DNA of 64,000 nucleotides, taken from contig CAJTMW010000011.1 in assembly GCA_910577275.1 (NCBI GenBank), positions 81,261 through 145,260 of the forward strand, read 5' to 3'. The first letter of the stretch is position 1; each line of letters starts with the position of its first letter. Source of the DNA: an uncultured Lachnospiraceae bacterium (GTDB taxonomy: Bacteria; Bacillota; Clostridia; Lachnospirales; Lachnospiraceae). The position numbers were made by a program, and so were the translations under genes. Below are positions 16,690 through 24,978 of the stretch, in pieces. The notes beneath the pieces are model-generated. The model was not told where the DNA came from, did no database searches, and saw only the letters and a program-made list of their open reading frames with translations.

Positions 16690-18201
16690 TTATTTAGCAG
16701 ATTTCCACTCTTCAATCTGACGGTTCACTTCATCAACTACGGTCAAAATACCGGCCTGCTCCATCTTTCCCTGATACTCTGTAATGAACGCTTCGATATC
16801 ATTTGTGGTAAACTGACCGTTTTTGTATTCTGCCGCAACTGCCGCAAGCTGAGCCATTTCCGCCTGTACGTTTGACTGGTCAAAAGTAAATCCACGGAGA
16901 GCCGATACGGTTGCTTCCTTATTCAGCTTATCCGTCGCTTCCCACAGTCCGTCTTCCTGGCCGGGCATGTACCATGCGTTGAACTGATTTCCGATTCTCC
17001 ATGCGTTAGGGCCAAAATTATATGTAGCGTCAGGAACGACTTCCACATGGTTTTCGCTTACTACATTGTAGTGTGTTCCCTCTATGCCAAACAAAAGCTC
17101 GTTGAAAATTTCTTTATCGGTGTATACAAGATTTAAAAGCTTCACAGCCTCCTCGGGATGCTCTGAATTGATATTAACGGCTGTCATGGTTTCGATGCCG
17201 GAAATCGCTCCGACATAAGCGCCTTCAACAGAAGCTTCAACATAGTCCATTCCCTGTCTGTTCGTGTATTCCGCACTCCAGCCGGGCTTATAGGAGCTTA
17301 AGCTCACCGCATATCTGTTTGCCTTCACATCTGCCGAATTATCTGTAACAGTTGCAATATCCTCCCGGATATATCCCTTCTGATACCACTCGTTATCCAG
17401 TCTCATCTGGTCGGCAATCGCTTCCGAATAGGGAATGACTTCTCCTGTCTCCTTGTTCACCGACGCATAGGTTCCCACCGTCTCATAGCTTGCTTCATAG
17501 AGAGCTTCTGTACGCTTATCAATGGGGAAAATACCGGTTTCATTCTTTACGATTTCATCCAGGAACGGCTCGATATCGCGGATACTCTTCATGGAGTCCA
17601 TATTAAAACCGTATTTTTCAGCCATATCCTTCCGCACAACCACACCCATCTGCCTTGCGATAATCTGCTGATTAGGTATCGCGTAAAGCTCGCCGTCCAC
17701 CTTTGCAACATCCAGCAGCCAGTCAGGCATGGAAGCCACCATATCCTGTCCGTATTGGGCAACCAAATCCGTGATGGGAAGGAACGCGTCTCTGGACATA
17801 TTCTCGTCAAAGCTGTTCAGCCAGTTTGCGGTAAATACCAAATCAAAGGTCTCGCCCGCGGTACTTGCCAGCTTCATTCTGTCATTAAATTCACCCTGTG
17901 GAATAACATCCAGGTCAAGCTCTAAATTGAGCTTTTCCTTAATCTTTTTGTTTACATCCTCCAGAACCATGTCATGGTCAGGCTGCTTGTCGCCGGGGAT
18001 GCACCATTTGATTGTTATGGTTTCTTCGCTTTCTTCTGCGGGCTCTCCGGCTTCATTTCCGGCAGTCTCCTCTCCCGCTTCTGTTTCGGACTTTGCAGGT
18101 GCGCTTTCCTTTTCCGCAGGCGCCCCGCTGTTACCGCATGCAGCCAGAAGGCTCATGGTCATTACGCCTGCAAGCAAAGTGGCAATTACTCTTTTTTTCA
18201 T
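16690..18201 (-). CDS. Extracellular carbohydrate-binding lipoprotein (LplA/YtcQ-like)
   Basis: A 503-residue lipoprotein: signal, SLLAACGNSG lipobox (Cys near 22), a Glu/Ala linker to about residue 60, then a type II binding fold of family 1 (TIKWCIPGDKQPDHDMVLEDVNKKI). It resembles the LplA/YtcQ/YesO group that binds oligosaccharides, often uronic-acid-containing, and works with LplB/LplC permeases. No ATPase gene lies here; such transporters usually share one multi-sugar ATPase (MsmX type) encoded elsewhere. It has its own promoter with operator copy A about 100 bp upstream, so it can be made in excess over the permeases. Confidence 0.9.
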   Translation of the reverse strand: MKKRVIATLLAGVMTMSLLAACGNSGAPAEKESAPAKSETEAGEETAGNEAGEPAEESEETITIKWCIPGDKQPDHDMVLEDVNKKIKEKLNLELDLDVIPQGEFNDRMKLASTAGETFDLVFTANWLNSFDENMSRDAFLPITDLVAQYGQDMVASMPDWLLDVAKVDGELYAIPNQQIIARQMGVVVRKDMAEKYGFNMDSMKSIRDIEPFLDEIVKNETGIFPIDKRTEALYEASYETVGTYASVNKETGEVIPYSEAIADQMRLDNEWYQKGYIREDIATVTDNSADVKANRYAVSLSSYKPGWSAEYTNRQGMDYVEASVEGAYVGAISGIETMTAVNINSEHPEEAVKLLNLVYTDKEIFNELLFGIEGTHYNVVSENHVEVVPDATYNFGPNAWRIGNQFNAWYMPGQEDGLWEATDKLNKEATVSALRGFTFDQSNVQAEMAQLAAVAAEYKNGQFTTNDIEAFITEYQGKMEQAGILTVVDEVNRQIEEWKSAK

Positions 18202-18273
18202 TATAAATCCTCCTTTTATTTTGTAAAGCTTATCAGTCTTTCCACTGACCTGCGCTTTATCTGCTCTGAATAT

Positions 18274-18338
18274 AATGTAACGGAAATCATTAAAATTTGA
18301 AATGATACAAAACTCTAAAAATATGTCACTTTTTTGAC
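18274..18338 (-). promoter_or_regulatory. Activator site A and promoter of the binding-lipoprotein gene
   Basis: The 38-bp element at 18301-18338 is nearly identical to 20263-20300 (35 of 38) and closely similar to 30415-30452. Read toward the gene it begins GTCAAAAAAGTGACA and ends GTTTTGTATCATT. The half-sites GTGACA and GTATCA start 21 bp apart, as AraC-type dimers bind. A TACATT -10 lies at 18279-18274, 21 bp from the element, with no good -35. Confidence 0.7.
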
Positions 18339-18346
18339 TTTATTTT

Positions 18347-19249
18347 TCAGCCCTTCACGGCGCCTACCGTCATTCCTCTTGTAAAATATTTCTGGAAGAA
18401 AGGAAATACCATCATCATAGGCCCGATAGCTACCACCAGCATGGCCATTCTCAGATTTTCACCGGGAAGATCCTGAATATTTACCATAGCCGGCGCATTC
18501 TGCATTGCATCCAGCAGCGCCCTTAAATTGTTCATCATCCTCTGGAGCATGTATTGGAGAGGTACCAGCTCGTCGCTTCTGATGTAAAGCATTGCGTTAT
18601 ACCACTCGTTCCATTTTATCAGCGCCCCCAGAAACGCCACCGTCGCGATTACCGGCTTGGACAGCGGGATTGCTATGCGGAAAAAAATATGGTATTCGCT
18701 GGCGCCGTCCATCTTTGCCGCTTCGAACAGCGACTCGGGTAATTGCTTGAAGAAGGTTCTCAGCATAATAATGTGGAACACATTTATCAGCGTCGGAAGA
18801 ATCAGCGCCATCAGTCTGTCCGTCAAATGCAGGTACTGGGTATTGATAATATAGCTGGGTACCAGGCCGCCGCTGAACAGGGTGGGAAAAAAGATGTAAA
18901 ATGTCAAAATCCCTGTAAAACGGAAGTTAGACCTTGCCAGACAATAAGCCGCCATGGACATAAACAGTACTCCCAAAAACGTTCCCACTACCGTAATAAA
19001 AATCGTTACAATATAGGCGTTTACAATGGTCTCCGGGTTTTTAAACAAATACGCATATGCCGTAAAATCCCACTTTCTGGGGAGCACCGAGAATCCGTTG
19101 ACTGCCAAATCCGTCTCCCCGGAAAAGGATGCCGAAACCACAATCATAAACGGGACAATGCAGATGAAACCAAATATTATAAAAAACAAATGTACCCAAA
19201 TGCCTGTTTTTTCCTTGGAATTTTTCACGTTTGCCATTGCTCTTTTCAT
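18347..19249 (-). CDS. Carbohydrate ABC permease, LplC family (CUT1)
   Basis: A 300-residue inner-membrane permease of about six helices. The EAA motif EAAKMDGASEYHIFFRIAIP lies in the last third and contacts the ATPase. The family is the LplC/YtcP/YesQ type. It ends with the typical GMTVGAVKG. It follows lplB by 11 bp. With the LplB-type partner it forms the channel for oligosaccharide products of the uronic-acid glycan locus. Confidence 0.92.
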   Translation of the reverse strand: MKRAMANVKNSKEKTGIWVHLFFIIFGFICIVPFMIVVSASFSGETDLAVNGFSVLPRKWDFTAYAYLFKNPETIVNAYIVTIFITVVGTFLGVLFMSMAAYCLARSNFRFTGILTFYIFFPTLFSGGLVPSYIINTQYLHLTDRLMALILPTLINVFHIIMLRTFFKQLPESLFEAAKMDGASEYHIFFRIAIPLSKPVIATVAFLGALIKWNEWYNAMLYIRSDELVPLQYMLQRMMNNLRALLDAMQNAPAMVNIQDLPGENLRMAMLVVAIGPMMMVFPFFQKYFTRGMTVGAVKG

Positions 19250-19260
19250 TCTCTACCTCC

Positions 19261-20193
19261 TCAAAATAATGCATTTTCAGGCGAAATTTTCTTCACAATG
19301 ATATTGGTAATCATTAACGTCACGAAGCACACAACCGACTGGAACAGGCCTACGGCGCTTGCCATACCGATATTTCCCTGTGTCATCAGGGCCCTGAATA
19401 CGTAGGTATCGATTACGTCGGTTGTGGGATACAGCGCTCCTACATTTCTCGTCACGTTGTAGAACAGTCCGAAATCCGCGCGGAAAATTTTACCGATATC
19501 CAGAATACCCATGATAATGATAATCGGAACAATCTGCGGGATGGATATGTACCAGGTCTTCTGCAGCTTTTTTGCGCCGTCAATTTCCGCCGCCTCATAA
19601 AGCTCTGCGTCCACGCCCATAAGCGCCGCATAATAAATAATGCTCCCCAGCCCCACGCTCTGCCAGATTTTTGAAATCAGGAGAATCGCCGGCCAGTATT
19701 TCGGCTCCGAATACCAGGGAATTCCCTCCATTCCGCAAAAAGCCAGAATCTGGTTCACGATACCCTTTCCGGGGTCCAGCATTGCATATACAATATATCC
19801 CACGGCTACCCATGATAAGAAGCTGGGAATAATGGAAACCGTCTGATAAACCTTTACATGCCTTGCTTTTTTCACCTCGAACATTATCAGCGCAAACACT
19901 ACGCCGCAGATAATGCCGACCACAATAAACATAAAATTCAGCGCAAGCGTATTTCTTGTCACTCTCCACGCGTCCTGCGACTGGAAGAAAAATTCAAAAT
20001 TCTTAAAGCCCGCCCACGGGCTTCCGAAAATCCCTTTCGGCACCTTGTAATCCTTAAATGCCAGAATAACGCCAAACATCGGCCAATAGCAAAATATCCC
20101 CAAAAGAATAATGGCCGGAAGCGCCAAAGATAACAATTGCAGATTATCTTTTAAATACATTTTTCTTTTTACTTTTTTTGCAGTCCTTTTCAC
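19261..20193 (-). CDS. Carbohydrate ABC permease, LplB family (CUT1)
   Basis: A 310-residue permease. It opens with a basic stretch and LQLLSLALPAIILLG, the GIFGSPWAGFKNFEFFF segment seen across LplB/YtePs, and the EAA motif EAAEIDGAKKLQKTWYISIP. I set the start at the GTG at 20193, with GGAAGGA 9 bp upstream, because the longer frame to 20316 would run back through the promoter, operator B and a terminator. ATG at 20160 is a second possibility. Confidence 0.88.
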   Translation of the reverse strand: MKRTAKKVKRKMYLKDNLQLLSLALPAIILLGIFCYWPMFGVILAFKDYKVPKGIFGSPWAGFKNFEFFFQSQDAWRVTRNTLALNFMFIVVGIICGVVFALIMFEVKKARHVKVYQTVSIIPSFLSWVAVGYIVYAMLDPGKGIVNQILAFCGMEGIPWYSEPKYWPAILLISKIWQSVGLGSIIYYAALMGVDAELYEAAEIDGAKKLQKTWYISIPQIVPIIIIMGILDIGKIFRADFGLFYNVTRNVGALYPTTDVIDTYVFRALMTQGNIGMASAVGLFQSVVCFVTLMITNIIVKKISPENALF

Positions 20194-20235
20194 CTTATCC
20201 CATCCTTCCTTCACTTTGTCTTTTCCATTGATTGC

Positions 20236-20300
20236 AGTATACAGAAGTTTTCCGGCAAAAAAAATGATACAAAACTCTAAAAAGGTGTTACTTTTTTGAC
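20236..20300 (-). promoter_or_regulatory. Activator site B and promoter of lplB
   Basis: The 38-bp element is at 20263-20300. In the direction of the gene it opens GTCAAAAAAGTAACACC and closes with GTTTTGTATCATT; half-sites GTAACA and GTATCA start 21 bp apart. TATACT at 20241-20236 is the likely -10, 21 bp from the element, and there is no -35 match. This matches an activator-dependent promoter. Confidence 0.72.
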
Positions 20301-20333
20301 CAGAAGCCCGGAACAAAAAAGTAACACCTTTTT
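20281..20333 (-). terminator. Terminator of yesM overlapping operator B
   Basis: AAAAAGGTGTTACTTTTTTG (20281-20300) is mirrored by an almost exact complement at 20314-20333. In minus orientation this makes a long AT-rich hairpin just after the kinase stop at 20344, with a T5 tail. Its distal arm is the first half of operator B, so the end of one transcription unit and the activator site of the next share the same bases. Confidence 0.7.
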
Positions 20334-20343
20334 ACGCCATCCT

Positions 20344-22092
20344 TTAATTTTCTATTTTCGGAATCCTCACCGTTACGCTGGTGCCTTTCCCCTCACCGCT
20401 TTCCACCAAAAGCCCGTATTCCTCTCCAAAGCAAAGCCGAAGTCGCTGATTGACATTTGTCACGCCTATATGGCGGCTTTCCTTAATCATATCGCTTCTT
20501 ATATTTTGCCGCAGTATCTCTAATTCCTGTTCTGTCATGCCAAGGCCGTTATCGCTTATCACAAGTTCCACCGAATCAGAGAGGATTCTGCCGCTGATTC
20601 GTATCAGGCCTTTATTCGTCAGGGGCTTTATTCCATGATAAATCGCATTTTCCACCAGGGGCTGCAGTACGATTCTGATTATCCTGCATCTCTCCACCTC
20701 GGAAGGGATTTCCCACAAAACCTCAAATTTATCCTCATAACGCAGCTCCTGAATCTCCAGATAATATTTGCAATGCTGTATTTCCATACTTATAGGCACT
20801 ACCGTATCCGAGTTTTCCAGCGTCATGCGGAGCATTCTTGACAAGGCTCCCGCCATCCTGGAAATCTCATTCCTGCCTCCCAGCAGCTCAATTGCCGTCC
20901 AGTTGATAGTTTCCAGGGTATTATTCAAAAAATGCGGATTTATCTGGGACTGCAGCGCCACGGCCTGGGCCTTCTTTAACAGGCTGACCCTTTCCGCCAG
21001 CTCCTCATCCACATTCTGCTTTGCCGTTGCCGTTTTACGAATGGAATTCAGAATATATTCCAGCTCATCCTTATCCTCAAACAGCTCGCCCTCCCCTACC
21101 AATACCTTATGATATTTCTCAAGCGAGCTGAGTATCTTGTCAATCGGCTGAAACAGACGGAAGGAAATCGCCACGGAAGCTCCCAGCGTAATTAAAGTCA
21201 TAACTGCCAAAAATGTCACCAGCATGGTCCTGACCGCCGTCATCTGGCTCTGCATGTTGTCTATACTCATTCTGGTAATCATCTCGAGAGAAAACTCCTC
21301 CGCCAGTTTTGACGAGGTTATAAACTCCCCTCCTGTTACCGTATCGCCGTGAAGCACTTCGCCATACGCCTCTATTTCCTCCGCCGGACGGCCTGTAAGC
21401 TCCTTATCTGTAGATAAAAGTATGGTCTCTTTGTCTGTCAGATACATTTGCGCGTTTTCAGGCAAATTCAATTCCTCCAGCAGGCTTTTCATATCGAAAG
21501 CCATCGCCGCAACGCCATTGACATATTTTCCGTACCTGATTTTCCGAAATATTGTTAATCGGTAATACTCTCCCCTTTCGTTTTCCGATATGGCTATGGC
21601 CTTCTGGGCGTCTCCGGCTAAAAAATCATCAATGAGCTCTTTTTCTGAAAAGCTTTCATATTTCGCCACACCCGTCATCGTAATCACTCTGGCGCTTTTA
21701 ATGGAATAAATCCAGACATCGTCAACAAAATCCTTCGCAATCACAGGCATTTTAATTAATTCCTGAATTGTCCCTATTTTATAATTGTATTGATTTATGT
21801 CCTCGTCATATAAATATAATTCCACATTTGAATTCATTCCGAAATAAATCAGCTCTGTTTCGGCTTCCCTGAAAATTCTTTTCAGGTCATTATAAACGTC
21901 CGACGCCAGTTTTTCGCTTGCAGTACTCTGTTCCTTTTCCTGTATATTACCATAGGCATAATAACTAATCATAATCGCCCCCGTTAAAGGCACGATAATC
22001 AGTCCGGCCAGCATCAGCAAATTGCGGAAAAACAGGCTGTTAAACTTATAATCCGCAAAATATTTCAAAAATCTCCCTTTATGCTTCATCAT
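20344..22092 (-). CDS. YesM-type sensor histidine kinase
   Basis: A 582-residue membrane kinase. One helix at about residues 25-45 and another near 285-305 flank an extracellular dCache-like sensor, and a HAMP linker follows. The phospho-His motif is QINPHFLNNTLETI (His_kinase family typical of YesM/LytS), with HATPase boxes VENAIYHGIKPL and ISDNGLGM. It should sense an extracellular sugar or a loaded binding protein and signal to the YesN regulator. Its start overlaps the yesN stop by about 14 bp (ATG at 22092 or 22089). Confidence 0.9.
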   Translation of the reverse strand: MMKHKGRFLKYFADYKFNSLFFRNLLMLAGLIIVPLTGAIMISYYAYGNIQEKEQSTASEKLASDVYNDLKRIFREAETELIYFGMNSNVELYLYDEDINQYNYKIGTIQELIKMPVIAKDFVDDVWIYSIKSARVITMTGVAKYESFSEKELIDDFLAGDAQKAIAISENERGEYYRLTIFRKIRYGKYVNGVAAMAFDMKSLLEELNLPENAQMYLTDKETILLSTDKELTGRPAEEIEAYGEVLHGDTVTGGEFITSSKLAEEFSLEMITRMSIDNMQSQMTAVRTMLVTFLAVMTLITLGASVAISFRLFQPIDKILSSLEKYHKVLVGEGELFEDKDELEYILNSIRKTATAKQNVDEELAERVSLLKKAQAVALQSQINPHFLNNTLETINWTAIELLGGRNEISRMAGALSRMLRMTLENSDTVVPISMEIQHCKYYLEIQELRYEDKFEVLWEIPSEVERCRIIRIVLQPLVENAIYHGIKPLTNKGLIRISGRILSDSVELVISDNGLGMTEQELEILRQNIRSDMIKESRHIGVTNVNQRLRLCFGEEYGLLVESGEGKGTSVTVRIPKIEN

Positions 22093-23686
22093 ACTCACCG
22101 CCTAAATGAAGCACCTTTCCCCTGTATTCACTGGGATTCATTCCCGTATGGGTTCGAAACAGCCTGGAAAAATACCTGGGAGTCTTATAGCCTAAAATTT
22201 CACTGACATGGTATGTTTTGTACTGAGGGTCCTTTAACAATTCAATCGCCTTTTCCATTTTCACCCTGGTCACATACTGAATGAAGCTTTCGCCGGTCTG
22301 CTTTTTAAACATTCTGCTTAAATAGGAAGGACAGATATACAGATAGTTTGCCGTTTCCTCCTGCGAGATATCCTTGTAAATATTTTCTTTTATATAGCTT
22401 TTGGCTTTGTCCACCATGGTTCCGGTATCATAATACTCTTTTTTCTCATCCGCCAGCCGGATTCTGTCAAAAATCCTGTCCGTATACTCCCGCATTTCCT
22501 CCACCCCTGTCCTTGAAAGAAGGGCCGTATAATTAAAATAAGGCTGCAGCGCCCTTGCCAGCCGGCCGTTTATTTCCAGAAGAACGGTATTCATGGTGGA
22601 CATGATGTCAATCACGGCATTGTTTCTCTTTACCATAGAAACATTTTCAAGCTCCTTCAAAATATTGTGGAACAGCTTCTGGGCAGTAACGATGTTTCCT
22701 GTGGTAAGGTTAGACATCACCATCTTTTTCTGTTCTCCGATATTCTGCTCCAGCATCAGACTGTCCTCTTCATCCCAAATCCTTTCCCCTGCCTGCCCGA
22801 TTTGAAGCACGTTTTCATATAGCTTTCTGACCTTGAACTGTGCCTGGAAACGGAAATATTTTTCTATTTCATAAATCAGCGCCTCCACCGCGCCATTTAA
22901 TTGCGCTATTTCATCAGAGGGCGCCATGTCCTCCGCTCTTTCCCCCTCTCCATCGTCCGTACAGATTCCTATTACCTCTATGAGATTTCCTGATTTGTAT
23001 ACGATATGAAAATAGTAACGCCCCTGATAAATCCTGAGGAAATTCCCGAGATTTACTTCAAGCTGGTCGTAGCTGTATTCCCAGACAGCATTCATAAAAT
23101 GCTCATAATCTTCTATATAAATATCGGCGAGAAAGCATTTCCTGTTTTCCATATGCTTTCCGGGATACAAAATCTCCATACAGTTACGGATATAATCCTC
23201 GCTGTCCACAACTCCCATAACCAAATCCCCGAAAAACCTCTCCTCCAAAAGCGGAATTGCCTCCTCCATTCTCTCCTTTTCCGCCTTGTTTTTTCGCAAT
23301 TTCTCTCTTGCTTCATCTAATTGACCGGCGATTTTCCGAAAGGTTTCCTCCAGCCTGTCCACATCGGTGGGCTTCAAAAGATAATCCTCCACACCGTATT
23401 TAATCCCCTGGACCGCCAGTTCAAACTCCTGATAACCGCTGATTAGCACAACCTTGCAGGGAAGCCTGTGCTCGAAAACATATTTTGCAACCTCTAATCC
23501 CGAAACATTATTCATTTTAATGTCAGTAAGAATGACATCCGGCATCATATAATCGAGATATTCAATAATATCCTGGCCGTCTGCGAAAATCTCGGTCACT
23601 TCAAACCCGAGGCTTTCCCAGTCAACAATATTTTTAAGTCCCTGTCTGATTCTTTTTTCATCGTCTGCGATAACCAGTCTGTACAT
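22079..23686 (-). CDS. YesN-type response regulator with AraC DNA-binding domain
   Basis: A 535-residue regulator. The N-terminal receiver has acidic residues ADDEKR, the phospho-acceptor Asp in VILTDIKM (near residue 55) and Lys in LLKPTD. A long central linker (about 130-430) is typical of YesN. The C-terminal AraC domain carries ISQEETANYLYICPSYLSRMFK and VSEILGYKTPRYFSRLFR and ends NPSEYRGK. It is the leading candidate to bind the shared 38-bp sites because its output domain is AraC-type and its cognate transport genes carry those sites (inference). Confidence 0.92.
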   Translation of the reverse strand: MYRLVIADDEKRIRQGLKNIVDWESLGFEVTEIFADGQDIIEYLDYMMPDVILTDIKMNNVSGLEVAKYVFEHRLPCKVVLISGYQEFELAVQGIKYGVEDYLLKPTDVDRLEETFRKIAGQLDEAREKLRKNKAEKERMEEAIPLLEERFFGDLVMGVVDSEDYIRNCMEILYPGKHMENRKCFLADIYIEDYEHFMNAVWEYSYDQLEVNLGNFLRIYQGRYYFHIVYKSGNLIEVIGICTDDGEGERAEDMAPSDEIAQLNGAVEALIYEIEKYFRFQAQFKVRKLYENVLQIGQAGERIWDEEDSLMLEQNIGEQKKMVMSNLTTGNIVTAQKLFHNILKELENVSMVKRNNAVIDIMSTMNTVLLEINGRLARALQPYFNYTALLSRTGVEEMREYTDRIFDRIRLADEKKEYYDTGTMVDKAKSYIKENIYKDISQEETANYLYICPSYLSRMFKKQTGESFIQYVTRVKMEKAIELLKDPQYKTYHVSEILGYKTPRYFSRLFRTHTGMNPSEYRGKVLHLGGEYDEA

Positions 23687-23795
23687 AAGGCTCCTCCATT
23701 AAGGCGGCAGGCTTTTCGACTTACCCCTGCGCGAAAAATATCCTCTAAAATAATACCATATATATCTGATGGCATGAAGCGGAAAAAGGATAATT

Positions 23796-24956
23796 TCACC
23801 ACATAAAATAATCATTCCCCTTTAATTTAAACAGCGCTTCCATAAAGAAGAAGTCCCCGTATATAATCGGATATTCATGCTCCCTCTCATGGTAGGAGCC
23901 CGTGCATTTTAACAAAATGCTGTCCGTATCCTCCGAAAAATCACAGTGGTTTTCGCAAAGCGCCTTCAAAAGCTTTACGGCGGCGCGGTAATAAATGTCC
24001 TTCTCATATTCGCCCGCCGTCTTAGACAATTCCAGCAGGCCGCAGGCAGCAATTGCGCCCGCCGTATCGTCGTACCAGAAAGGCTCGGCCGGCTGCCTGA
24101 AATCTACGGGAATCAGTCCGTCTTCAGGAATATTCGCCATAAAATAATGGGCAATTTTCCTGGCAGTATCAAGATACTCCTGTTTTCCCGTGTGGAAATA
24201 GCTCATCAAAAAGCCGTACATGCCCCAGGTCTGTCCTCTTGTCCAGGAAGAACCAGTCTCATAACCCTGTCCGCCATAGTCCCGTATCATTTCGCCTGTC
24301 TCTGTATCAAATTCCACAATATGACGCACCGAGCCGTCTGCCCGCACAAAATGCTTCATGACCGTGTCCGCATGCATCGTTGCCACATGCTTAAAGCGGG
24401 GGTCCTTTGTCTCCTCGCCTGCCCAGTACAAAAGAGGAATATTAAGCAGACAGTCAATAATCGCCCAGCCCCTTCTGTCCTCCTTAGCATCCTCCCTGTC
24501 ATTCCATGCCCTGATAAATTTCCCGGCAGGGTTGAACCGGGCCGCCAGAATATTTGCCGCATGAAGTCCCCTTCTGCGGGAATCCGGGCTGCCCGTCAGC
24601 CTGTAGTCCGCAACAGCCGTGGGAAGATACATAAATCCCACGTCATGGTGGAGCCCATAAAAATCCTGCAGACAGTAATCCAGTTTTTCTTCGGAGAATC
24701 TTGCAATATCCGCAAACCTCTGCTCTCCTGTCTCGTGATACATCATCCACATCATGCCGCCCCAGAAACCGTTGGTCCACCAGTAAATTCCCAAATCCTC
24801 AGAAAAGCTCTTATCAGCTCCGCTCCTGTCGTCATGGACGCCGTTTATGGAGGTATAGGGAATCTTCCGGCAGGACCTCTCGCTGACCGCCCTCATTTTC
24901 CTTTTTACCTTCTCTGTAGTTTCACCCAGCCATACACTGTCCTTTTCCCGTACCAT
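23796..24956 (-). CDS. GH88 unsaturated uronyl hydrolase
   Basis: A 386-residue (alpha/alpha)6 protein of glycoside hydrolase family 88. GLHHDVGFMY near residues 101-110 holds the first catalytic Asp, and AIIDCLLNIPLLYWA near 170 the second. SSWTRGQTWGMYGF and EPFWYDDTAGAIAACGL are further family signatures. These enzymes remove 4,5-unsaturated uronic acid from oligosaccharides left by lyases, via hydration of the double bond. No signal peptide is seen, so it acts in the cytoplasm after import. It starts 22 bp after the lyase-like gene (AAAGGAG upstream). Confidence 0.93.
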   Translation of the reverse strand: MVREKDSVWLGETTEKVKRKMRAVSERSCRKIPYTSINGVHDDRSGADKSFSEDLGIYWWTNGFWGGMMWMMYHETGEQRFADIARFSEEKLDYCLQDFYGLHHDVGFMYLPTAVADYRLTGSPDSRRRGLHAANILAARFNPAGKFIRAWNDREDAKEDRRGWAIIDCLLNIPLLYWAGEETKDPRFKHVATMHADTVMKHFVRADGSVRHIVEFDTETGEMIRDYGGQGYETGSSWTRGQTWGMYGFLMSYFHTGKQEYLDTARKIAHYFMANIPEDGLIPVDFRQPAEPFWYDDTAGAIAACGLLELSKTAGEYEKDIYYRAAVKLLKALCENHCDFSEDTDSILLKCTGSYHEREHEYPIIYGDFFFMEALFKLKGNDYFMW

Positions 24957-24978
24957 ATCTTTCTCCTTTCGCCTGTTT

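Noticed and set aside
22348..22536. Small plus-strand frames within yesN and yesM
   Set aside because: Shadows of the regulator genes without their own signals.
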